Assembly (NCBI GenBank): GCA_016296675.1
Contig: JAEDIV010000089.1
Span: forward strand, 1-10,930
Direction: 5' to 3'
Source: Clostridia bacterium
Lineage (GTDB): Bacteria; Bacillota; Clostridia; Christensenellales; Aristaeellaceae
Length of the DNA: 10,930 bases
Part shown: one piece after another, positions 1 to 5,749 of the stretch
Position numbering within the stretch: position 1 is the stretch's first letter
Layout of the letters: the number at the start of each line of letters is the position of its first letter
The notes under the pieces: generated by a model
Told to the model about the DNA's origin: nothing
The model's database searches: none
The model's input: the letters and a program-made list of their open reading frames with translations, nothing else
Position numbers and translations under genes: made by a program

Positions 1-4
1 ATAA

Positions 5-1813
5 ATGGCCATTAATATTGCGCCTACATCCAACGATACCAGTCTGGAACAGTTGATGCACGATGTGGCCAACGGCAAAATACAGTTGCCAGACTTTCAG
101 CGCGGATGGACTTGGGACGATGATCGTATTCGTGGAATTCTTGCCAGTCTTACACAAGGATATCCAATGGGTGCAATCATGCACCTTGGCTATGGAAGTG
201 AGAGCGTACGCTTTAAGTACCGGACGATAGAAGGCGTAAAAGCTGAGGATGTTGTTCCCGAATTCTTAGTCCTTGATGGGCAGCAGCGATTAACTTCGAT
301 GTATCGGGCAACTTACTCGCAAGATCCAGTAGCAACTATCACCGATAAGAAAAAGGCAATCAAGCGTTTTTACTATCTGGATATAAATAAGTGCCTGAAT
401 GATGAAGAGGATAGACTCGATGCTATCCTCTCTGTTCCCGCCGATCGGATGATAAAGACTAACTTCGATCGAGATGTTGTCCTTGACATTTCAACACGAG
501 AACTGGAATTCAAGCATGAAATGTTCCCGCTGAATATCATTTTTGATAGCAGCGAACGTGAAGACTGGGCAGATAGTTACAAGGAGTATCATGGCTATGC
601 CCCAGAAATAATGTCGAAGTATAAGCGTTTCCGCAAAGAAATCATCGATACAATAACCAAGTATAAACTTCCGGTAATAAAATTGGACAAAGACACTCCG
701 CGCGAGGCAGTATGTAAGGTTTTTGAAAATGTCAATACTGGCGGCGTTGCTTTGACTGTTTTTGAATTGGTTACGGCGACGTATGCGACATATGGGCATG
801 ATCTTCGCAAGGACTGGGAATCGTGCAGAGACCAGATCTGGGGTAAACATGAGCAACTGAATACGGACGTGATGTATGGTGTAGACGAATCAGCATTTCT
901 CCAGACTATAACGCTGTATAGCAATTTCTGCGCAGCAACAATGACTACCTGCAAAAGAAAAGATATCCTCGATCTGCCCTTTGAAGTATATCAAGCAAAT
1001 AAAGAAGCGGTTCTTGAAGGATATCGCTTAGCTCGGAAATTCCTGTTCAGTCAATATGTGTTCAGACAGAGAGACTTACCTTATCCCACGCAGTTAATTC
1101 CACTCGCAGCTATTTGTGCTGTGATTGGAAAAACCGAATTTGATAAGCCTAGGACGCAAGATATCCTGTCGCAATGGTTTTGGTGTGGCATTATGGGTGA
1201 AATGTACGGAGGTGCAAACGAGAGCCGATATGCCAATGATATCGATGATATTGTTGCGCTCATTCGTGGAAATAACGTTCCTGTGAGAACAGTAAATGCT
1301 TCTTTCTTCTCAGCAACGCGACTTCTTTCCTTGCAGACCAGAAATAGTGCTGCGTATAAGGGTATTATGGCGTTGATCTATAGAGAACAATGCAGGGACT
1401 TCATGAAGGGTACGACCATGGATCTAGTAAAGAGCATGGATGAATCTCCAGACATTCACCATATTTTCCCTGAAGCTTACTGTACAAAGTCAGGTATCAA
1501 ACGCGAAAAATGGAATTCTATTGTCAACAAAACTCCGCTACTTCCCACTTCGAATCGCTCCATTGGAGGAAGTGCTCCCAGCGTTTACAGCAAAAAAATC
1601 ATACGAGATGCGAATATAGATGAGTCGAAGCTCAAAATAAGAGTAGAATCTCATCTGGTCGATTACGAAGCTTTTGTTGCCGATGATTTTGACCGTTACT
1701 TTATTGCACGGGCAAAACGGCTTCTTGCAGTAATTGAAAAGGCAATGGGCAAGGCTGTTGCTGACAAAGGTTCAGAACAAACGACCAAAGCCTTTGGAGC
1801 GAGTCTGGAGTAA
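5..1813 (+). CDS. DUF262 / HNH nuclease protein, GmrSD-like type IV restriction enzyme
   Basis: The 602-residue product has the two parts expected of a fused GmrS-GmrD-like protein. The N-terminal DUF262 (ParB-like, nucleotide-binding) part shows LPDFQRGWTW at residues 28-37, the DGQQRLTS signature at 91-98 and FENVNTGG at 240-247. The C-terminal part has HHIFP at 485-489 followed by N508 and the SNRSIGG segment around N517, the pattern of DUF1524/His-Me finger (HNH) nucleases. Known relatives cut modified phage DNA (GmrSD, BrxU) or act with phosphorothioate marking (SspE), using NTP binding or hydrolysis to control the nuclease. Both motif sets look intact, so the protein is probably active; the modification it senses cannot be read from sequence. 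The start lies 5 bases into the window, directly after TAA, so its RBS and any upstream operon partner are unseen. Codon use is more A/T-rich than in the genes to the right, suggesting transfer. A second gene follows after 63 bases. Confidence 0.85.
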   Translation: MAINIAPTSNDTSLEQLMHDVANGKIQLPDFQRGWTWDDDRIRGILASLTQGYPMGAIMHLGYGSESVRFKYRTIEGVKAEDVVPEFLVLDGQQRLTSMYRATYSQDPVATITDKKKAIKRFYYLDINKCLNDEEDRLDAILSVPADRMIKTNFDRDVVLDISTRELEFKHEMFPLNIIFDSSEREDWADSYKEYHGYAPEIMSKYKRFRKEIIDTITKYKLPVIKLDKDTPREAVCKVFENVNTGGVALTVFELVTATYATYGHDLRKDWESCRDQIWGKHEQLNTDVMYGVDESAFLQTITLYSNFCAATMTTCKRKDILDLPFEVYQANKEAVLEGYRLARKFLFSQYVFRQRDLPYPTQLIPLAAICAVIGKTEFDKPRTQDILSQWFWCGIMGEMYGGANESRYANDIDDIVALIRGNNVPVRTVNASFFSATRLLSLQTRNSAAYKGIMALIYREQCRDFMKGTTMDLVKSMDESPDIHHIFPEAYCTKSGIKREKWNSIVNKTPLLPTSNRSIGGSAPSVYSKKIIRDANIDESKLKIRVESHLVDYEAFVADDFDRYFIARAKRLLAVIEKAMGKAVADKGSEQTTKAFGASLE

Positions 1814-1863
1814 AGTTGTTTTCCAATATTGGCAATACATTCATACGACGCTTTTATTCATGT

Positions 1864-1870
1864 AAGGAGG
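1864..1870 (+). promoter_or_regulatory. Ribosome binding site fixing the start of the second island gene
   Basis: AAGGAGG ends six bases before the ATG at 1877. The reading frame also stays open back to a TTG at 1829, but that start has no Shine-Dalgarno sequence, so the ATG is preferred. Confidence 0.85.
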
Positions 1871-1876
1871 GCTGGA

Positions 1877-2764
1877 ATGAGCATTGTATTTGATAGCAAA
1901 GAAAGAATTGCCCGTTCAAACATCTATTCTATATTTGGCAAACTGCTTCGCCGTTGTACGCAAAATAATGATAATGGAGATATACTTCTTTTTGAAGCCG
2001 GGCTGTCTTCTTTGGTCGAAGAGTATTCCTTTCGCCTTAACCCGCACCGGTTTAATAAAGGCTATACGAATAATAACGATCAGTATAACCCGGAGTACGT
2101 TTGTTTGTCCATTTGCCAGAGAATTGAGTCTTCAGAAGAAGCGTTGCTGCGTTTTTTAAATACAATACTCAAGCATATTCGTCAGATTGAAGAAGACGAA
2201 CTATCTCAGCTCACAAATTATCTTGGTATTATCGGTTATGAAGTCAATGTAAGTGAAAAGATCGATGAGTATTGGACGGAATATCAGTATTCGCTAGTTC
2301 CAGCATCGGACGGTAATACAGAGAGAACAACCGATGTGTCATATCTGCGTGCTATGCTGAATACTCATCATGGCGATTTGATCAATCTGTACGATGAGGC
2401 GACAATAAATTTTGGCAACGCTCAGTATGTTAGTTGTATAGATAATTGCCGGTCTCTCTTCGAAAGCTTTTTCAAAAAGCTTGACCCTGTAGACAATGAT
2501 TATGCAAAGGGCATACTTGCCGCTACAGGGGAGACAATTATTGACAACGGAGCGTCTCTTACATCAATAAAAAAGATATATACTTACTGGATAAACAATA
2601 AGTGTGGAGCTAATCGCTTTCGCCTCTTTCAGACCATGTACAGTGCAATGTCTGGATTAGGAACACATCATGAAGATACACCTACACGAGAAGACGCTTT
2701 GTTGCTATTCCGTTTTGTTGAGGATACTCTGCTGTGGTGTTTTAGAAAGGGTATTGGTTGCTAA
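1877..2764 (+). CDS. Possible abortive-infection (Abi C-terminal/HEPN-like) protein
   Basis: This is a 295-residue soluble protein with no signal peptide or membrane segment. I do not recognise the N-terminal 130 residues with certainty; they look mostly helical. The C-terminal half (about residues 145-290) resembles the abortive-infection C-terminal domain: a helix around FGNAQYVSCIDNCRSLFESFF, then GLGTHHEDTPTREDALLLF, where family members usually have an R..GxHG-like segment. The strict HEPN RNase motif (R-x4-6-H) is not present. The nearest Arg is about 15 residues before the His pair, so nuclease activity is doubtful. The start at ATG 1877 is chosen for its strong RBS. The gene follows the DUF262/HNH gene by 63 bases on the same strand with no terminator between, so the two are probably co-transcribed. 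By context it may be an accessory or effector subunit of the same defence module. The function is inferred, not shown. Confidence 0.5.
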   Translation: MSIVFDSKERIARSNIYSIFGKLLRRCTQNNDNGDILLFEAGLSSLVEEYSFRLNPHRFNKGYTNNNDQYNPEYVCLSICQRIESSEEALLRFLNTILKHIRQIEEDELSQLTNYLGIIGYEVNVSEKIDEYWTEYQYSLVPASDGNTERTTDVSYLRAMLNTHHGDLINLYDEATINFGNAQYVSCIDNCRSLFESFFKKLDPVDNDYAKGILAATGETIIDNGASLTSIKKIYTYWINNKCGANRFRLFQTMYSAMSGLGTHHEDTPTREDALLLFRFVEDTLLWCFRKGIGC

Positions 2765-2834
2765 TCACCAAAATACACTATCTTTCCAAACAGGAGTGTA
2801 GCAGTGATCATGCAATTTCTCTATGTTCAACCTG

Positions 2835-2970
2835 CACAACGAAGTCACAACGCTTCACGTTAGCCACAACGCTACACGATAACCCTACAACGCTGCACGT
2901 TAGCCTTACAAAGTTACACGATTGCTCCTTCCTAACGTGTATCGTTGTGAAGGAAACGTGTAACGTTGTG
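2835..2970. repeat. Cluster of ~20-bp quasi-palindromic repeats, four direct and two inverted
   Basis: Each unit follows the pattern CACAACGCTnCACGTTAGC with a core of AACG-N5-CGTT, itself a small inverted repeat. Cores start at 2849, 2868, 2889 and 2910 in one orientation (judged from flanking CACAACG), then at 2934 and 2955 inverted (flank CGTTGTG). A partial unit (CACAACG only) sits at 2835-2841. Core spacings are 19, 21, 21, 24 and 21 bases, close to two helical turns, so a protein could bind all copies on one face of the DNA. The fourth copy is the most degenerate (AAAG/CGAT). The last direct and first inverted units can also pair into a long imperfect hairpin (about 2904-2953). This is unlike a CRISPR array: there are no uniform spacers. 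Candidate roles are recombinase or transposase binding sites at an element end, operator sites or a small repeat family. Confidence 0.8.
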
Positions 2971-2999
2971 CATCGAGCCTCCCCACAACTGCATAAATC

Positions 3000-3045
3000 A
3001 AGGACTCTTCGAAGGTGGAAAACCTCGAAAAGTCCTTATTTTATT
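3000..3045 (+). terminator. Terminator-like hairpin after the repeat cluster
   Basis: AAGGACT (3000-3006) pairs with AGTCCTT (3031-3037). After one C/A mismatch, TTCGA (3008-3012) pairs with TCGAA (3025-3029), then GG with CC across a one-base bulge, closing a 7-base loop. ATTTTATT follows. The stem is strong but the T tract is interrupted, so termination is likely rather than certain. It would end transcripts of the two defence genes and keep them out of the fragment downstream. Confidence 0.6.
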
Positions 3046-3098
3046 GGGTTTTTCGGCGGTCTGGGTCCATAAATCGTTGTATCATTTTCGTAGTCTAG

Positions 3099-3494
3099 AT
3101 AGATAAAGGCTTTTCCGGAACAAAAGACGTGGAAGCCGAATTCGAGGATGCATACACCTATCTGTTTGCTAACATCGCCTCCGCCTTCCCGGAAAACGCC
3201 GGCGTCACCTCCTGGCAAAGAACCATCATGCTTTCCCCCTACGAAAAGCGCGTGCGCATCGTGGAATCCTATGACCTTGCCTCACCCGGCGAATCGCTCA
3301 TCCTGCGCTATGTAACCCCCGTTCGTCCCGAAAAAACGCCGGTCGGCAACATAAGAATCGGAAACGTCATATTTTCAAGCGAAACCGATCTCCCCGTCAG
3401 AATCACGCCCCTGGAAAACGCCTGGGCGCTTGAAATCAACATCGAAACCCCCGGCATGCGCGGAACATATGCGTTTGCAGTGGAAGGGGACTAA
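3099..3494 (+). pseudogene. 5'-truncated heparinase II/III-like gene fragment
   Basis: The frame is open from just after a TAG at 3096-3098 to the TAA at 3492-3494 and encodes about 131 residues. The segment FANIASAFPENAGVTSWQRTIML followed by VRIVESYDL and a run of beta-strand-like sequence resembles the C-terminal beta-sandwich of heparinase II/III-family polysaccharide lyases (pattern: aYPe.aGv.sW.R...l....v.v.D.y). The catalytic alpha/alpha-toroid that should precede it, several hundred residues, is missing. The only plausible starts (GTG at 3129 or later) have no Shine-Dalgarno sequence. Its G+C-rich codon use matches the genes to the right and not the island to the left, so it reads as the stump of a resident gene cut at or just before 3099. 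It ends in a strong terminator, as a once-functional gene would. Family assignment from so short a piece is moderate; an independent small gene is less likely. Confidence 0.6.
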
Positions 3495-3530
3495 AGCATC
3501 TCTTCCTCCGCGATATTGAGTTATAGCATT

Positions 3531-3576
3531 AAAGGGGCTGTTGCAGAAGTAAAAAATCTGCAACAGCCCCTTTTTT
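3531..3576 (+). terminator. Strong rho-independent terminator between convergent genes
   Basis: A perfect 17-bp stem pairs 3531-3547 (AAAGGGGCTGTTGCAGA) with 3557-3573 across a 9-base loop and runs into six T residues at 3571-3576. It ends the truncated plus-strand gene. On the minus strand the same stem is followed by only TTTAAT, so it may also end the converging GtaA-like gene, less efficiently. Confidence 0.93.
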
Positions 3577-3608
3577 ATGAGTATAAGCAATACAGATTGG
3601 TATAAAAA

Positions 3609-5606
3609 TTAATCGCTCCACTCACTTTTGAGCATGGGCATGAACACGCCGCCCTGGACGGAGCGGGCGATGAAGTGGACGTACGCGCCGGTTACGGTGT
3701 CGTACCAGTCGCTGAAGGCCACGCGGGTGGGCGTTTCCTTAAGATATTTTACGAGCGGCCTTAAGAAGGCTTCGACGTCTTCCCTGGTTTCCGCCATGGC
3801 GGAAGACCAGACGATCCAGTCGCTCTTGGTATAGGTTTTGCGGCTGTCGAGGGGAATTCCGTAGGCGTTGGCTTCCTGCATGTAGCGTTTGATTTCAGCC
3901 TGATAGAACTCCTCATCCCAGATCCCGAAGCCGAAAAGCTTGTCCCACACGGTGTTGTACTTAAGGCTCCAGCCTTTTCCGTCAAGGGTGAGCGCGGTGC
4001 CGTTGTCGGTCTTTGCGCGTTCATAGACGGATTTGCCCATCCTGACGGCTGCATTTTTATAGTATTCGGCTTCATCCTTGATGCCAAGCTTTTCCATCAT
4101 CCAGCCGTAGGCTGCAAGGCCGCATACGGCTTTGAAGGCAAGGTTCACATTGTGGGCAAGGTGGCCGGCAAAATCGTCTGTGCAGAGCTGTTCGCCCGGA
4201 TCCTCTCCGTATTCTTCCAGATACTTGACCCATTTTTTAAGCAGCGGAAGATTCTCTTTGGCAAATTCGGTATCTCCGTCGGCGCGCATGGCGGCGGCAA
4301 CCATCAGAATCATGTTTCCGCATTCCTCAACCGGCATCTGATAGCGGTGCTCATAGATATTCTCCGCACCTTCGTACAGATAAACAGGCGGGAACTGGCC
4401 CTTGGGATAGAAGTGCGCGTCGCACTTTTCGTCATCCCAGCCGCCGGCTCTTTCGCGGCCGCGTCTGCCGCTTAAGGCATACACCTGTCCGATCGCCGCC
4501 GGATATCGGCCGACGTCGTGAGGCGCAAAGTCGTCCTTCCACACGGGAAGAGCGGCAAATTTGAAAATCGGACGGCACATGCCGCGGACGAGCTCCGGCG
4601 CAAACATGAGATAAAGCGGCATGGAGGGGTAGCTTACGTCCACTGTGCCGATGCAGCCGTTGGAGTCGTTTTCCTTGGAGAGGAATACGGGATTTCCCTC
4701 TCGGTCCGCGATCAGCTTATGGGCGCAGATGGAATGGCGGTAGGCGGCAGAAGCTAAAACCTGCATGCTTTCGCCGCCGGCCTCTCCGGCCTTTTTCAGA
4801 AGATCGGCATCCAGATTTTCAAGACGCTCAACGATTTCATCATGCCTCGACATCATTTCTCTTACTGCCTGCACGATGGTTTTGCCGTTACGGGCATAAT
4901 AGGCGTGCGCAGTATATTCAAAATACTGGATGGAAGCAATATCGTCATATGCGATGGCAATCATCATGCTTTCGCCGGTTTTGATGGTTTTTTCGCAAAC
5001 AAGACCCCAATGACCGCCCACACGTTCAAAGCGGACAGGCGAAACAGACGCCAGATACGCGTATCCCCAGTCGATCGTCGTGTGGTCGCCGGACTGGTTC
5101 AAAAGCGGCTGAACCTGCTTGCCCATCCAGGCAAGATTGTATCCGCCGGCGTCGTATTCCGATCCGATCATGGGCGCAAAGGCAGTGTCTCCGTCTTTAC
5201 AGATATCATCATGCCAGGTAAAGGAAACGCCAACCTCGTGATCCTTTCCGTCGAGGGACCTAGTTTCGATATCCATATAGTTTACAGGCGTACTCAAAAG
5301 ATCGAAATCATCCATAATTAGAGGCGCGCGGAAGGATACGGAAATTTCGGCTTCGCCTGCTTTAAATACATATCTGGTTTTCGTGGGCGTAACTTCTCTT
5401 TCGGTAAGGCACGCCTTTTCATTGAACTGGCTTCCGATCAGCGCATAGGTTTTTCCGCGGACAGTTACCCAAAGCGTCATTCTTTTTCTTTCGCCTGCCC
5501 AATGGGCGGTGTCTCTGTCCGCAGGATGATCGGCAGCTGACCAGACAGACAGAAAAGGATCGATGGAAATCAAAGGATATGCGGGAAGATGGCTTTTGTA
5601 TTCCAT
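3609..5606 (-). CDS. Glutaminase A-like protein (GtaA / DUF4965-DUF1793 family)
   Basis: The 665-residue product matches the glutaminase A-like family, whose reference member is fungal GtaA (glutamine to glutamate plus ammonia). The N-terminal beta-rich domain begins PLISIDPFLSVW near residue 11. The central and C-terminal six-helical-hairpin region shows DVSYPSMP at 323-330, HDVGRYP at 363-369, MPVEECGN at 424-431 and TDDFAG at 476-481, all typical of the family. The conserved acidic residues (D364, E427, E428, D477, D478) are present. Length is near that of full family members, so it looks complete. There is no signal peptide, so it should be cytoplasmic, unlike secreted fungal GtaA. The fold is shared with toroid glycosidases, and bacterial members have little tested function; a carbohydrate substrate is a fair alternative, especially beside a heparinase-like remnant. 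The ATG start has a GGAGGT site about seven bases upstream and its own promoter in the divergent region shared with dnaE. Confidence 0.8.
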   Translation of the reverse strand: MEYKSHLPAYPLISIDPFLSVWSAADHPADRDTAHWAGERKRMTLWVTVRGKTYALIGSQFNEKACLTEREVTPTKTRYVFKAGEAEISVSFRAPLIMDDFDLLSTPVNYMDIETRSLDGKDHEVGVSFTWHDDICKDGDTAFAPMIGSEYDAGGYNLAWMGKQVQPLLNQSGDHTTIDWGYAYLASVSPVRFERVGGHWGLVCEKTIKTGESMMIAIAYDDIASIQYFEYTAHAYYARNGKTIVQAVREMMSRHDEIVERLENLDADLLKKAGEAGGESMQVLASAAYRHSICAHKLIADREGNPVFLSKENDSNGCIGTVDVSYPSMPLYLMFAPELVRGMCRPIFKFAALPVWKDDFAPHDVGRYPAAIGQVYALSGRRGRERAGGWDDEKCDAHFYPKGQFPPVYLYEGAENIYEHRYQMPVEECGNMILMVAAAMRADGDTEFAKENLPLLKKWVKYLEEYGEDPGEQLCTDDFAGHLAHNVNLAFKAVCGLAAYGWMMEKLGIKDEAEYYKNAAVRMGKSVYERAKTDNGTALTLDGKGWSLKYNTVWDKLFGFGIWDEEFYQAEIKRYMQEANAYGIPLDSRKTYTKSDWIVWSSAMAETREDVEAFLRPLVKYLKETPTRVAFSDWYDTVTGAYVHFIARSVQGGVFMPMLKSEWSD

Positions 5607-5641
5607 AAAATTACCTCCACATGATTTTAGTCTCTGATCTG

Positions 5642-5669
5642 ATTATACCATATATTTACATACTTTGAA
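5642..5669 (-). promoter_or_regulatory. Promoter of the GtaA-like gene (extended -10)
   Basis: Read on the minus strand, TGGTATAAT (complement of 5642-5650) is an extended -10 with a perfect TATAAT. TTCAAA, complement of 5664-5669, lies 16 bases upstream as a weak -35. Transcription would start about 30 bases before the ATG at 5606. Confidence 0.75.
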
Positions 5670-5697
5670 CCCCTGTCTTCCTTTTTTTATTCATTCA

Positions 5698-5706
5698 TGG
5701 TATAAT
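5698..5706 (+). promoter_or_regulatory. Promoter of dnaE (extended -10)
   Basis: TGGTATAAT at 5698-5706 is an extended -10 with a perfect TATAAT; no good -35 is seen at the usual distance (5678-5683 reads TTCCTT). Transcription should start near 5712-5714. This places the ATG at 5711 at or before the transcript start and supports the downstream TTG start of dnaE. Confidence 0.75.
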
Positions 5707-5733
5707 GTAAATGGGTAAATATGCCCTTTTCAC

Positions 5734-5740
5734 AAGGAGG
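5734..5740 (+). promoter_or_regulatory. Ribosome binding site deciding the dnaE start
   Basis: AAGGAGG ends nine bases before TTG at 5750. No comparable site precedes the in-frame ATG at 5711. Confidence 0.85.
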
Positions 5741-5749
5741 TTTTTTAGC

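Larger units (their letters stand above)
2765..3098. other. Gene-free stretch between the defence genes and the truncated gene
   Basis: No believable gene was found in these 334 bases. They hold a cluster of about 20-bp repeats (2835-2970), a terminator-like hairpin (3000-3037) and then about 60 bases without recognised structure, in which the base composition changes to that of the right half. A 104-codon open frame crossing the region starts at TTG without an RBS, is built largely from the repeats and runs through the hairpin, so it is not called. Confidence 0.7.

Noticed and set aside
1829..1876. Upstream TTG start for the second island gene, adding 16 residues
   Set aside because: It has no Shine-Dalgarno sequence, while the in-frame ATG at 1877 follows a perfect AAGGAGG.
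2835..2970. CRISPR array
   Set aside because: Units are nearly contiguous (19-24 bases per period), imperfect and partly inverted, with no unique spacers and no cas genes nearby.
2758..3072. Open frame of 104 codons across the repeat cluster
   Set aside because: It has a TTG start without RBS, encodes repeat-derived low-complexity sequence and runs through a terminator-like hairpin.
3129..3494. Independent small gene starting at GTG 3129
   Set aside because: There is no RBS, the coding frame continues upstream to 3099, and the sequence resembles the middle to end of a larger family.
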